From Nelumbo lutea (taxonomy: Eukaryota; Streptophyta; Magnoliopsida; Proteales; Nelumbonaceae): DNA of 64,000 bases. Position 1 is the stretch's first letter. Each line of letters begins with the position of its first letter. Positions 10,926 through 24,435 of the stretch are shown in pieces. The notes beneath the pieces were generated by a model, which made no database searches, was not told the DNA's origin, and saw nothing but the letters and a program-made list of their open reading frames with translations. A program made the position numbers and the translations under genes. The DNA is taken from assembly GCA_022828595.1 (NCBI GenBank), contig JAKGHH010000002.1:40828222-40892221 (forward strand), written 5' to 3'.

Positions 10926-11742
10926 TGATGAAGGAAGATTTGGCCCGACCTCACAGTTATGCGACACGTAACAAAAACAACAGCTCGGCAAAAAAGCAAG
11001 CCTAAGGCGTGAACACCAAGGGGACACCAGCGGACCGAACTCCCTACTGGGGGCCCGAACTCACCCTTGGCCCAAAACCAGAAAGTAATCCGAACGGGCC
11101 TACCTTCAGTTCGGGATATACCTCGTTGAACTGGCCAACCTTGTAACAGTTCGGGATATACCTCGCCGAACTGGCCAACCTTGTAACAGCTCGGGGTATA
11201 CCTCACCGAACTGGCCTGCCCTATAGATACCTCTGAATTCAAGACTTCGCCTCACTCACCACTCCGCATCACCTTCTGGGCACCAAAACCAAACAAGTCG
11301 TAACATGCCTGACATTGAGGAAGTTCGTGCCCGAGGGTGCCGCACCTGACTGACTTGGGATCTGACGCTTGGCAACCGCACTCTAAACGGCCACCTGCCA
11401 CCGCCATCTCCGGTTAAAGAGACGGTTAGGCAGTGACGGTTTTGTCCCAGCAGAAAGGATGACGGTCGAATTAACAAACGCAAGGGTAATCATACCCGAC
11501 CTGACAAGGGCCTCGGAGCGAGTGCGCGAAGTGATTATAAGAGCCCCCTACCCCCAACAAACAAGGTATGCAAAACTTTGCGCTATCTGATTTTATCTTG
11601 CTTTTGAAGAATTCTAACTTAAGTTTCAGAGCCGTTACACTGATTCCCCCCGGAGCTTCCTCATCTCCGTTTCAGGTTCCCTGCTATTCAGTTCAGAAGC
11701 AAGGTCGTTGATAGTTAAGACTAGCCGGATTGCGCATCATCA
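10926..11742 (+). repeat. 3' LTR of the Tat element
   Basis: 817 bp, starting TGATGAAGG and ending TCATCA. It holds the same three 40-bp repeats (from 11107, 11147 and 11187) and the same TATA-like box near 11533. It keeps two short segments missing from the 5' LTR. The base just outside begins CTTTG, not the ATTGA seen before the 5' LTR. Confidence 0.95.
11107..11226 (+). repeat. Three 40-bp tandem repeats in the 3' LTR
   Basis: Counterpart of the array in the 5' LTR. In the first copy the right arm has drifted (GTTGAACTG), while the second keeps the perfect CAGTTCGG/CCGAACTG pair. Confidence 0.88.
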
Positions 11743-12042
11743 CTTTGAAATCAGATTCTACACAGTAATTCTATTTGATTCAATCAGAAATTGAAAGCAA
11801 ATAGAAATAAGATTTCATTCCTAAAGGAGGGGGAGGGAATTGGTCATTCCCTTGAATGGAGGAATTTCACTCCAAAAATGAGAATGAAATTCCAATTCCA
11901 TCCAACCATGAACCATGTAATTAGAATTAGAATATCTCGTAAAAATGGGAATTGGTCATTCCCTTGAATGGAGGAATTTCACTCCAAAATTGGGAATGAA
12001 ATTCCAATTCTAGACTCCTATTCCCATGAACCAAATGGGTCC
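11743..12042 (+). mobile_element. Truncated Tourist-like MITE with internal duplication
   Basis: Belongs to the GGAATTGGAATGG family also found at 38810, 41310, 52172 and 59589. The right terminal repeat is present (CCAAATGGGTCC), the left one is missing: the copy starts at the LTR border. A block of about 67 bp (GAATTGGTCATTCCC onward) is repeated at about 11837 and 11949. Confidence 0.75.
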
Positions 12043-12654
12043 TACGTATTCAACCACTCAAAAGAGCTTCGGGCCTAAAAGCAGTAAGATTTGTTCGGAT
12101 AATAGATTCAAATGTATCGATACTGTCAACAGAAAAGGAGGGAGACAACATAATAGAAGCTTGTGGTGAATGTGATATTAAGCAGCCCACCTTTCATGTG
12201 AATGCATCATCAATTAGCAGGGCCCAACACGGCTACACCACGGGTCCATTACACACTATCCTTTGAATGAGCAAAACTTTTCGACCCAAAAGACTGGTTC
12301 TAATATGGGAAACATTTTTTTTAATGAATGCTAATGTGGGAAACATATCGCACCTTACATATTGAGAGCTCTGAAGCAGCACTGGAGAACTCTCAATTTA
12401 TATCTTTTTCAGACATAATAATACTACCCCCACAAAGTAATGGTCCCTCCTCTCAACAGTCTGCAATGCCTCACCAAAGAATTCAAACAAAAAAGAAAAG
12501 GAACTAACCGCCCAGCACAGCAAGGAGCCAAGGTTACTCGAGGCTTCTAAGCTGTTACAAATCTCCACTCAACAACAATCGTTACATAGATTATCAAAAA
12601 CATAGCAGCAGGCCAGAAAAACCTGCTTGCTCTAACAATGTCGCACTTCCATCT
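12043..12654 (-). other. Probable 3' untranslated and downstream region of the UBP23-like gene
   Basis: No open frame of interest. It lies directly after the stop codon of the minus-strand ubiquitin protease gene, so part of it should be its 3' UTR; the end of the transcript cannot be placed from sequence alone. Confidence 0.4.
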
Positions 12655-15600
12655 TCATATCCTGAAGGGTCGGTTTCCGGAGCTTGTCTGGTCCATCTTT
12701 GACTTCTTCATTTGTGCCTTCATAGTTGCAATTTCCTGGAAGAGGTTTGGTCCACCAAAGCAGTTGTTTTGGTGCTTCACCTTTTTCCTCTTTCCACGGT
12801 CATATTCTTCATCCCTGTCAAAAGATATTAACAATAAACATAAAAAAAAAAATGGAATTTTCAATTCCAAACAATTCCACCAAGTTAATTGTAGTACACA
12901 GATTCAAGGAAAAGATGGAAACATGGAAGGCCAATAATGCTTGAACAGTTTGAATTTTCTGTGGCTGCACTCCGACATGCACGCCTTAATGAGATTATTA
13001 GAGTAGATTTAGACAATTCAGAAGGACTTTTGTTGGATTACTTTGATAAGCAGTCGTGCTCGAACAATATCATAATGCAAACACTCAAAATATAGCTTCC
13101 ATTATTTTTCAGTTTACAGATAAAACTTTGGACAAAATATGTAAAAAAACAATTGTAACAATGCAATGACAAATGGATTGGTTTATTTAATAAATAATGC
13201 AATTAAAAGAAAAAAAAATTAAGCAAATTTGTTGGTTAATTTTATTTCTTTAGGTTTATTAGAACCTTGGACCTCGGAAAACAACATTAAAGATCATTTT
13301 AATGATCATTCTAATCACAGAATTATTCCCTTTTTATTTTTTAGGGTACACATAAGAGCCACATTACAACATGAAAACAGCAAAGTCGCTATATTTCTGT
13401 AAAGCATCCTTATTCCCGTGCCTACCACCACCATTTGTACGGAAACGTCAAATAGAAGAGCACTAACAATCCAGAAAAAGCATCTATTATCCATTTTCTG
13501 TTGTTTTATTCAAAACACCAAGGCCAGACTAGAAGAAAGGGGGCACTTTGTCACCTAGTCACTTAGGCCATGGATTTTTTTTTTCTTGAACGAAAACTGT
13601 AAAAATGTATAAACTTCATTTAAAACATAAAAAATCAACATATTCATGAAAAGTGAAAGAAAAGAAATTTCACAAAACAGAGGGACTGAGCCTATATTTT
13701 TGTCCCAAGAAAAAAGAAAAAAAAAGAATCAAATGTGCCAATTGGACAAAATTTTGAGTTCTTGCTTGTCAGCTCAGGTTTTAAAGTCCTCAAGACAGTA
13801 TACATATAATCTCAAAATGTTACGAATATAAAAGTATCCAAGAGTACCATATAAAAAAATATCTTGGTGATTAAGTGAGGATGCCCTCCATGAGCACCTT
13901 TATCACCAAGGTATCACCCTGACAAACTATGGTTTTATCTTGAATGCCAAATAGAAGAGCCCTAATAACATAAAATTGCAGATCAAATTTCAAAAGTTTG
14001 AGATGCAAGTGCGCCACAAACTTCATAATTTCAGAAGGATTATAGACAATAAACTACAGTATCAACAACTCACCATTCATCTGCCACATAACCAATGCTG
14101 GTGCTTTGTGCAATACTAGATTCTAAAATCTGATCTGGCAGTTCTACCTCATCCCAACGTGCAACTGCAATTATAGAAACAAGAACCACATCAAATGACA
14201 TGCAAGAATGTGAACCAAAGATAGGCTCAACAGATTTTAGATACTGCAATGGAAACATGCAAGAAGCAGACAATTTGAAGAATCCAAAAAACATAATAAA
14301 ATCACAATTTGAAGGACCAGAGACTTGACATTATCTCCCCAGAGGAATAAGAAATGTAGACAATTGGGTGACCCTAGATAATCAATTAATCATTTATCTT
14401 TTTTATCATATTTATCAATGTCTTTTCCTTTTTCCTACAATCATAACAATATTTCAGACAGTCCAGAATGCGAGATCTGGTTAGACAGTATAACAGTACC
14501 TTACATATGCAATACAAACGACGGATCCCGAAAGTTCCACGTATATCATATTATTAGTTGGGTTTAAGGGTGGTTATTTCTAGCCCAGCCCAGAATCCGG
14601 GCCTAGTCTGGAATATATATACATGCATACAACATTCAGAAGTTTCTTACATGCACAGTATAACCAAGAAGAAAAACAAGGGAAGGAAGCTCACCAGTGG
14701 TTTCCGCACCTCTCATAAGCATGCCAATCAATCCATTCTGAGAAGAACCTCTTTTCTTGTCATGCAATTTATCAGGTTCTCTAGCATCATAGTGGTTTGC
14801 CACAGAATTCAAGTGCAAACTCTTTTCTGATAGTTCATTGGTTGCAAGCACAGCACTATTGTTACTAATTCTCTGTACGAAATCTTCATCTACAGTGTTA
14901 ATAAAGGAATAACGTTTGGAACCTTTTGCACCCTCTGCAGCCATATTAATATTTCCTTCTTTCATAACAGACCTGGCCCGCTGTTTTCGAGAGTGAGTTG
15001 CATCAAGGGCGACCATCCTAGTTTGCTCTGATGTTGACGGCCCAAAACCTCTTGATATGCCATTTTCCTCCAAGTCTTTCTGAGTGAAACCCTTTAGTTC
15101 TAGCTTGCGATGTTTGCTCTTTTTATATTTTTTCTTCCGCAAACTTAAGGATTTTCTGAACATTATACTAGAACTGAGATGCATGCCAGCCACCCGACAT
15201 TTCAAAAGTTTCTTCATTGATTTAAGCTTTTTCTGGTTATGCCTAAGATCAGAAGCCTCTACATGACCAGACATACCATCCATGCTTACCTGCCTTGATA
15301 TTTCAACTGACCCATTTTCAGTTGATCTTCTATCACCCTCCCCTACCTTGGGGCATGAAATACCAATTGTGTCATCCCCACATCCATTCTAGAAGGAAAA
15401 ATTAAAAGTCAGTTTAAAGAAATAATATGCCAACAATCAATCTTAGGTGTTTCCAGATTTTATCTACCTGATCAATTTTAACATTTGATTCCTTTGACAG
15501 CCTTGGTGTAAAATTTTCCTTAGATTGTTCATCAATGATCCTATTTGATATTACCTCCTGAGATGCTCCCACATAACCATTCTGTCCCAGTGTATATATA

Positions 15601-18600
15601 AGATAAAATTAAACATTACACATGAAGGAAAGAGTGGAAAAAAAGAAACATTAGAGAGAACGAGAGAGAGACCTCATGTGGCAGGTTAGATTTGATAAGC
15701 TTCTCACAACCAGAGTTTTGGAGCACAGTGCAATCAGGTTGTGTAGCAACTGGGATGCTCAAATCTAATTTTGATCCTTCATTCACTATTCCAGCATTGT
15801 GATTCAAATCTTTCTTTGATCCGTCGCACATATTTACAGGGTTATGCTTAGCACCACTAGATGCAATCCTGACATCATTCAGATTAGAAGCATTGCAACT
15901 GCCATTTGCTAATGAAGGAGTTGATTGTGGGGATACTTCTGCTCCAAGCGGCCCCTGTGCCAGGTCCTTCAAATGAGGCTCCTTCAATGAAGGTTTTGAT
16001 GGAGCAACCTTAGATACAGATGGGCCTTTTGCTGCTTTTGTGACAAAACCATTGGATTTCAGAACTGAAGTTTCTTTTACTAAGGGCTCCTTTGTTGGAC
16101 ATAATGCCTGTCCTTGAGAAACAGCTCTGGAACAATCTGAAAAGGATAATCTGCTCTCAACCAAAATATTTTGGGCCTTTTCTTTTGAACCATGGACAGA
16201 AATGCCACATTCCTTATTTTGCATGGCATTTCCTACTGTGTTTTCCTTGGGTAAAACAGCAACTGGTTTTTTTGGGGCAACAGATTTCCTATCGCGCACA
16301 TAGAACAACATATAGGCCTTCTGTTCCAAAACAGTCCTTTCACTAACTTGGACAACCTGTATGTTCCAATTGGCAATGGTAAGCCCAATGGCATCCTTCA
16401 AGAAAATCAGTAAGATAGGGCAAGAAGTAGAGCTTCCAAGAAAAATGGATCTAAAAGAGAAAATAGAAACTATAAACCATACCCGGTTGTCATCAAGAGA
16501 GTGCCACATTCCACTTGATGTGCGAACAAAGCAATAGTAGTGGCCAGAATGGGTACTCCATCCGGCATGAACCAGGACCCCATAAAGGGTGTATTTTAGA
16601 TCTCCTTCCTGTGAAATATGAAGAATTAACAAAGAGTAAATTAATTCTCATGGAGTGGCCAACCTATGATGAAAAGTGATCTTCAAGGAACTTAAATAAA
16701 ACGGCAGTTTGCACGTGACACATACGAAGAGAGTGGAATCCCCTCATTTTTATGGAACTTTGAAGCTACCAGAGATAACTCTTAGGTCATTAACCCAATT
16801 GGATAATCCTAATCATTCGATTTATCAGAATTTCTTGGACAATTAGTAATTTCCTCAACACCAATGGGGATGAAATAGCATTAATACATGGTCATTATTC
16901 AGCAAGTGAAATACTCTAGCAAGGCACATTAAATAGTAGACCCACCATGTGAGCCACAGTGACCTGTTTAGCCATGCTAGAATCAACGCAAATGATAGCT
17001 TAAATATCTTGAAACTGTATTCAATAAATTCATCTGAGAAAATGGTGAGGCAACAAAATATCTACTCACATAGGAACCACTGACAAAGGGTTTCAAGTCC
17101 AAACTAGGACCAAACTCAACTCTTTTGTCAATCTTTTGCCCAGGAACATGTGAACCAAACCGCTTTAGATGTATGGTGAGAACATAAGGGGCCTTGTGAA
17201 CTGTGAGTTGTTTGAGGGCCCTAACTTTCTGCTTGCAGCGTTGACACTGATATTGCTTCTCTCCTCCATCTAATTGCTCTACAGCAGTGAAGTGTGTAAG
17301 TGCCTTACGCAAGGAATCCGCCTTGTTTATTTCAAGACTTAAATCCAAGAAAGGATCAAATTTGTTGGAGCAATAGGAACACTGCATGCATTTAACCTAG
17401 AAAGGAACAAAAGAAATCCAACAGTAAGATACATATGCTTAGAGAAGCCTCAGATTTTGAGATATTTAAGGCCTAAAAAAATCCCTACCTGACTCCTGAG
17501 ACTACCACCAAAAATTTTATGGACCAAACTTTTTTCATAAGCACTAGGTGATTCGCTTGGCACCCCAGAAGGTAAGCAACACTTGTGCATTGATTCCAGC
17601 AAGTTAACCATGTATTCATGAGCATCCTCCTGTCTAGCATTGCGGAAATTCCTGGATATGCCTAACGACGTAGTCAAGAATCACAAATTACATGCATAAA
17701 TTGAACTTGACTGTCAATATAACATTGGTACTACAAGCCTATAGACTCCCGGGATATGAAAGTCCAATCTTCAATGGAGGCAACACACTTAGCACGGTAA
17801 GAAGGCCCTCAAACATAGGTCATATATGTAAACACATAACTGATACATGACCTGGACTTAAACGATGCTCAAACCTGGAACCAAGGAAAGTACAGAATTG
17901 GATTGAATGTTTAGACCAAGTTCTGCTCAAATTAAATAAGCTTGGGGCAAATTCAACCAAGGTAGGTCTTAGCAATCCAAAGCCTGATAGTTGAAGTCAA
18001 GCACTGCCTCCATTTTGCCTTAGTCACCTATTTGGCCAGTCCTAAAAGTAAATAAGTATTTGCCCTCAATAAATTTTTTATTATTATTAGGAAGATAAAA
18101 GTTACATGATCAAAATAACACTTCATCAGGATACATCGCAGGTTCATGACAAGATCTTTAGGTGCTAATATTCTCCCAGTTGATTGAAGAGCACGTCTGA
18201 CATGATTCTGGATGGCACACATGGCACAAAATCCAGCAGTGCGACCTTTATAAATCCATATAAACAAAATTAGATAAATTACAAGGATGACAAGCTTACA
18301 GCATGTAACAGCCAAGAATAATTAGTGAGGAAAGGAGAAGGATGATAAACCTAGATAAGTAATTTAGGAAGATAAGAATATCAGTGGAGCAATACATAAC
18401 AGTGTGATCTTTAATCTAACACAGCTCAAATATGGCATAAGAAAGCGATGAAGGGAATGGACAATTTATGTTTTTTAATCTAATGCACATGAAACATAAC
18501 TTTCTTTTCCATACATTAAAAAGAACATAAAATCATAAACAGTGCAAGAATGTAAATAAATGGTTTTTCCAGATCAGAACTTTCTTTTCCTCATTTTTTA

Positions 18601-20461
18601 TGAGAAATAACAGAACTGGACTTCCATCCAGAAATTTTTGCTTTTATTTACAATACAAGAATAATAACTAGTCAAATAGTTACAACCAGCACATAAAGTT
18701 TATTCCTTCCCCCTGAGCACAGGTGAGATCCCTTGATTGGCGGACCATCAAACATTCCTTTCTTTTGATGGCTTACTAAATACTTTATTAATGATATAAA
18801 GAAATGGGCCATCAAACATTTCCTTCATATTTTTTATTTATAACCTTAATTCATATTTTCAAGGTTTTATCAGTATATTTATAATTAAATATTTGAACCA
18901 CTGTTTTACATCATGTGGCCAAATTTTAACTGGTTTAAGGCAGCACTCTTGTACATCTTGACATACCTAGAAAAAGGTAATGTGTACAGCTAATGTCTGA
19001 TACTCTGATAAAGCAAGGGGTAAAAAGAACTCTGTTTCATTAGGGGATCACCTCTCAAGCAGAAGAATGTAATAGACATCATGTTAACAGAATAAGTGGG
19101 ATGCCTATCAAATAGGAATTTTAGGTATGAAACCAAATTCTGTATATCATTCCTTTTCAGTATCAAACAAAAAAAAATGAAATTTCCATTTGTTACCAAT
19201 CAAAAAAACAAGGACAACTTGAACAAAATCCCAAATGATCTATGTAAAAAATAAAGATCTTAGAATCAAGTTAAACAGTAGCCCTGAAAGTCAAGATATA
19301 ACAGAACACCCAATGGTTGAAATACCCACTCAGAGAGTTTTTTTGAGGTCTTGTACAGGTTACCTGCTGCTACTAACAAGCAACAACCTGATCACACAAA
19401 CTCAAACAATTGAGTGCCTTGGAAGGTTACATGCCCCAGAGATTCTTGGTTGTTTGGGGTGCATGATCCTTTAGCTTCAAGTTGAGCTAACAAGTAGTGT
19501 TACCATGGCAACTTGAACCTAAGGGTGTAGCCATGACGATGCCTGGTTTTTCTTCAAAACTAAATATCATGAGAAAAAAATGCATATCCAACAACGAATT
19601 TAAACATCAATTTCTTGATTTGTTATATATTTAAAATTGATATCACTAACACTGGCTATGACTTTTGGAGGTTGACATATACAACTGCTTAGCATCCAAT
19701 GTCAGATACGTAACAGTGCTTATATACTAGAACAAATGAACAATAATTGAGAAGTTTGTTTTCTGGGCATGTGGCACAAATGACTTCTCCAACATTACCT
19801 GTTGGGAAAGAACTAGGATACCCAACTTAAAAAATCACAAAACCCTTAAGTTTATGCATATGACATAGGGAACATTACCATAACAGGAAATAGTTGAACC
19901 TGGAAGAGGTAGAAAAACAAAAAAGGAGCTTATCTTGTCTTTAAGTATTTGCAGTACCAAACTGATAAAGTAAGGACATTACACTCAGTATACAACAGAT
20001 ACTTGGGTTAAGAGTGCAAAATCTAGTACAATCAGATCCTCATTTAGGACAATCCCAGAAGATCTTCTCACAGGATATGACAAATCTCCTGAACAGTTCT
20101 CATTCCACATATCTATCACAGTGGAATTTGTTTCATATAAAAAGAAAAACCAAGAAAGGAATCTAAGATTCATCACCATTTGAACTGAAGAATGGAGTTT
20201 ATTTATTTATTTTTTGAAACAGAACAATGTAATTTATTTTTGGAAAAAGGAGAAAAATTTTATTTGATAGAAACCAAGTAGTACAACAGAGGGGCAAGGC
20301 TGCATACCATCAGACCACCTACAGAGACATCCAAACATTCCACAACAATGGCCATTAAAATGGTGGGTCATGGGAAAATCAGAAAAGTGGATAAATGATA
20401 TCCACATACCTGGTTTTTCTCAAAAATATCCACATACCTGGTTGCAGTTTACATCCTCCCC

Positions 20462-20497
<36 letters not shown>

Positions 20498-23400
20498 CCT
20501 TGATAGCAGAGAACAATCATATACACCAAAGCAACTCCATAGTTTACGAGGCACCAAGGCAAGGCCAAGTGACAGGGGATCCCTTGTAACCTAGTCGCCT
20601 AGGCGATGAATTTTTTAAAGTAAAAAATATATATCCTGGGGTAGCTCCCTAGGTTCCATAACCATATTTCCTTAATAATTATCTATAATTTTCATAAAAA
20701 AGTACAAGCTTCATGTTAAAATATAAAACAAACAGATTTCAACATATCTTTTTTAAAAAATAGGTAAAGTATTGTATTAAAATTGACAAAAAGTAAAAGT
20801 GTCAGGTATGCTCCATGTATAGCCAGAAACAATACAGAAAAACCACCCAAAACCATAGGCTCTCCCAACTAAATACAAAAGTAATCAACATTGTCCATTG
20901 TCCAACATATCCATGAGAAGAAAAAGAAAACTCGAAAAAAAAGGGGGGCTGAACCCCTATTTTTGTTACAGGAAAAGAGGAAAAAAAAAGGTGGAAGAAG
21001 AAGAAGAAGAAGAAGAAAATGTGCTGATTAGATGACATTTCAAGTTCTTCCTTATTGGTTCAGGTTTTGAAGTCTTTGAGGGTTCAATACAGCATTTAGC
21101 AATGTTTGTGTTGATTAAACCCTAACAAATAAGAAAATAATAAAATGAAATTAGTATATAAACACACAAAATAAATATTTTGGTTTAATAATGTCTATTT
21201 TATAATTATAACCTCAAAAAATTAAGAATATAAAAGTTTTTATAGCACACTGTACAAAACTGCTTGGCAATCAGGTGAGGTGAATCTCCAAGAGCACGTC
21301 GTCGCCTAGGCATCACCTTGACAACTATGACCAAGTCTTTAAACCACATTAGGTTTCAGGATATTTAAAATTCCTTAATAAAGTTTTTTATTTTGATAAT
21401 TGAATTCCTTAATAAAGTTTTCCTTTTATTGTTTAGAGCATTATATCAGTAAACCTGCATGGTAACCAAAAAAAGCCTTCGTAAGGAGACATTGAATGTA
21501 AACTTTGCTTCTAGATTAAAATAACACATCGTAAAATTGCAAATCTTCAAATTTGAGGTTCATCCATGGTTCAAATTATTGATAAACAAATCGCAAATTT
21601 GGCGATCCGCACATTTTTTAAAGGGCAATGCTCTTTTTCTTTTATTTTTTTCAGGCTGAAGTATCAAGGATATTTTTTTCTGAATGAGTAGCCAAGTCAA
21701 GGATATTAAAGTTAGAGGGGTTTCTTATGTTTAAACATAAAGATACCCCTTATATCCATGCAAAAGGCATTTCAGTGGATTCAAAAACCAACAAGTATCT
21801 ACAATATGCACTGGTACATTGCGATATTTTGAACTTTGGGTTCAACCATGGGATATTACAGAATGACATCAGGTTAATATCATAAAGAGAATTTCAATTT
21901 GTGGATTATTAATCTATGCCTTCATAGATCTTACTTTTGGAAAAGGGAAAAGAAATAAATAATTGGGAATATTTAGATAATACAGAGCTCTGCAAATGCA
22001 ATTATTTTGAATGACATCCTCAATTAGATATCCAACTTTATCCTGGATAACTACCCTAGTCCATAATGGTTTGTCATGGTCTACAGCCCAATAAGACATA
22101 GCAACAGTTAATCCAATAATCCAGAAAAGACTACATTTTTTTATGCACAACAAAATGACATCATTTACAATGGGATATTGTGGTAACCATTAATAAAATA
22201 CCGATTGCTAAAAGTATTAATCCCTTCTTCCATGAACAAATCTTTCAATAGAATTTTTTATGTGATTTGAGCATAGGTGGATCTTCATTGTTTCCTGTAG
22301 TACATCTTGATTCAGTCGATTCAGCATTCCTGGAGGTAAATAAATCCTTTAATGGTCAGAAGGCACATAACCACCTCTTTTTTTATCAACAGTTAAATGA
22401 TAAAAAAAGCCTCTTTTTTCCCCTGTTTTGTGCATACTAAGTTTAGTCAAGAATAACACAAGCAAATAGTTATCAGACACACCTAGCAATAAAGGCAATT
22501 TTAGGGCAAGTAGAAAGGTCAGGAAACCCATGATAACTAGATGTTCTGCTCCATGGATGGTGAAACTGTATGATGCATTTGATGATGTATCCCAGCACCA
22601 CAAGGAAAGCAAGAAGTGCTAATGATATGCAAAGGGCATCGCCAATTCCATATACCAGAACAGGAACCGTACTAATGCCCAAATAGCATCAATAACACTG
22701 GGACAAAATTCAAAATAACATATGTGCAGTACTGATGATAATAATAAAAAAATTATATGCAGTTTGCTTCACAAACAAAAAAAGAAGAGCAAATTAGCAC
22801 CTAGGTACAATCACTTGGACTCTAATAGTCTAATTTGGGTACAAGGACCAGAGTACTTTTCCAAAAGAAGTTGATTCCATTTCTATTTCTAGAATCAAAT
22901 CACATATACATAATACATACTAAAATGGGTTCATCTCTAGATGAATATTAGGCTCATTGTTAAATCTACCAGAAGTTTAAAAAAAAAAGCTGCAAAAGGG
23001 ATATATGAATACACATACACCCCAACGGAGTTCATAATGCTGAACGCAAAAAGGTTGCAAGACTTTATAGAGTATGCTTGGGTCGTGTGTATTTATATGA
23101 ACATCCATGAAGTATCAGCATTTATCTCTACCGGATATTAATATTTTACGCCAAGTTCCAAACTTACAGAATAGAAATTCTCCCAACTTACAACAGTGTT
23201 AGAAGTTTTAATTTGCCCATGCAGATAATAATGGAAATTGAGAGAGATGATTACAAGAAGTTTGATGCTTTCCACTTTGCAAGTATGCCGCAAAAGGCTC
23301 TGTGTATGTCAAGCATTGCAACACCGAGTTCAAGAAACAAGTATTTCCAAGATTTTCCAAACCAGCACCCTGTAAAAACATTCGATTTATTCCCGCGTTT

Positions 23401-24264
23401 AGATAAAATAAAACAGATATTAGATTAATAGAGATAAAAGATTGAAAGATCAGGAAAATTCCATCAATAAAAATGGAAGCCTATCACAAATCAAATTTAA
23501 AAGTTATATAGAAAAACTAAGGACAACCCTCCTCCACCCCCCAACCAAAAAAAAAAAAAAAGAAAAGAAAATCCGGGGGACAAGGTGCAATAAAACAAAA
23601 ACGAACACTGTAACTAATACAGTGGAGCCAATAAAATTCGGTCCTCGTCCAATCATGCAAAATCACACAACCAGTAGAGAAATGAAAAAGAAAAAAAAAA
23701 CGAAAAAGAAAATCCAATTCTATAGGTCGAGAGGAACAATGAAACTAAAAGGGAAAGTTCCGGGATAGATAACAAATACGAACAATAGAGCAGTCAGCAG
23801 GTAATTCCATAGAACAATACACAATGATCGGGAAGTCCTTACACCCATGTCAAAGCCAACCGTAACAACAAAAAAGAACTCAATTCGAAACTCAAGAACA
23901 TCCAAAAAAAGTCGAATTGATGCACACCCAATAAATAACTTACAATTCTCTTAAACGTAATCCCGAAACTGAGCTCCGGATCCAACTCGTGTTCGAAAAA
24001 ATCAACGCTCTCCGATTTCTTCCCCTTCGATACCGACGTGCCCCCGTTTGCGGTGGCGGCGGTTCTCTGCGAATCGGAGCTGGGATTCAACGTCTCCAAG
24101 TGAAAATCGCCATTTCCAGTACTAAATCCGGAGAAGGGTTTCTTCGCCGGATGAAACTCGATCCTCCTCTGAAACAGAGATCCATTCGAGGACGAAGACA
24201 CGGGAACCGCGAACCCGTCTCCCGGTTTCTTCATTGCTGCACTGCCGATCAAGCTCTCGGCCAT
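12655..24264 (-). CDS. UBP23: Ubiquitin carboxyl-terminal hydrolase 23-like (USP family), 11 exons
   Basis: Cysteine protease that removes ubiquitin from proteins. Exons read from the sequence (minus): 24264-23944, 23369-23255, 18245-18135, 17661-17489, 17396-17070, 16608-16483, 16356-15673, 15581-15468, 15388-14695, 14164-14074, 12814-12655. All introns are GT-AG, phases agree, total 2916 nt, 971 residues plus stop. The catalytic Cys box is in exon 2 ([17 protein letters not shown], Cys about 118), a zinc ribbon at Cys243/246 and 291/294, and the His box in exon 6 ([16 protein letters not shown], His about 372) with SLDDNR at 386-391. After the catalytic domain (to about 415) comes a long Ser/Lys-rich, basic tail, ending in a conserved block [14 protein letters not shown]...[11 protein letters not shown] and FGGPN. 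Arabidopsis UBP23 is 859 residues (from memory), so the tail is longer here. ATG 24264 was chosen over the in-frame ATG at 24282 because MAES is the more usual start. The exon 7 donor (GTCTCT) is weak. Confidence 0.92.
13510..13935. repeat. Dispersed repeat in intron 10 of the UBP23-like gene
   Basis: Related to the longer repeat at 20545-21335. Shared landmarks in the same order are the 'CACCTAGTCACTTAGG' start, the CCTATTTTTGT block followed by an A/G-rich tract, TTCAGGTTTTGAAGTC-like text, and an end close to ATCACCTTGACAACTATG. A non-autonomous DNA transposon, perhaps hAT-like, is the best guess. Confidence 0.55.
20464..20495. repeat. (GA)n microsatellite
   Basis: Sixteen GA units in intron 2 of the ubiquitin protease gene. 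Confidence 0.97.
20545..21335. mobile_element. Non-autonomous DNA transposon-like repeat with GCCTAGGCG ends
   Basis: The left end CATAGTTTACGAGGC... and the right end ...TGCCTAGGCGACGACG / CCTTGACAACTATG read as imperfect inverted repeats of one another, both with the CGCCTAGGCG motif. A shorter relative is at 13510-13935 in the same gene. The interior has an (AAG)n tract near 20995-21017. No transposase. Confidence 0.55.
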
Positions 24265-24396
24265 TAAAGCTGTGAACTTCAATGGATGGAAGACCTCAGA
24301 TGGTGTCTCTCAACAAGACAGATTTAGAGCGCCGCAGCTCAGTCTCTCCCCGCCCGTCTCTGTTTCCGCATTAGCTTTTGGCCCCGAAGAGATGAG

Positions 24397-24435
<39 letters not shown>

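Larger units (their letters stand above)
1904..11742 (+). mobile_element. Full-length decayed Ty3/Gypsy LTR retrotransposon, Tat lineage
   Basis: Two LTRs begin with TGATGA and end with TCATCA, with a primer-binding site directly after the 5' LTR and a purine tract directly before the 3' LTR. Between them lie gag, a retropepsin-like protease, RT with YVDD, RNase H, a second archaeal-type RNase H, and an integrase with HHCC and DDE motifs. The order RT-RNaseH-integrase is Ty3/Gypsy, and the second RNase H is the hallmark of the Tat lineage (established knowledge). An antisense gene fills the space between integrase and the 3' LTR, also a known Tat habit. Stop codons and frameshifts break gag and pol in several places, so the copy cannot encode its own proteins. 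No matching 5-bp target duplication flanks it (ATTGA before, CTTTG after). Confidence 0.95.
18246..23254 (-). other. Large intron 2 of the UBP23-like gene
   Basis: About 5 kb between the Cys-box exon and the next exon; the other introns are 79-1259 bp. It holds a dispersed repeat (20545-21335), a GA microsatellite and AT-rich DNA. I see no other gene or recognisable exon in it on either strand. Confidence 0.85.

Noticed and set aside
10736..11242. 168-codon minus-strand frame over the 3' LTR
   Set aside because: Follows the 40-bp repeats; a shadow of LTR sequence, as is the matching frame in the 5' LTR.
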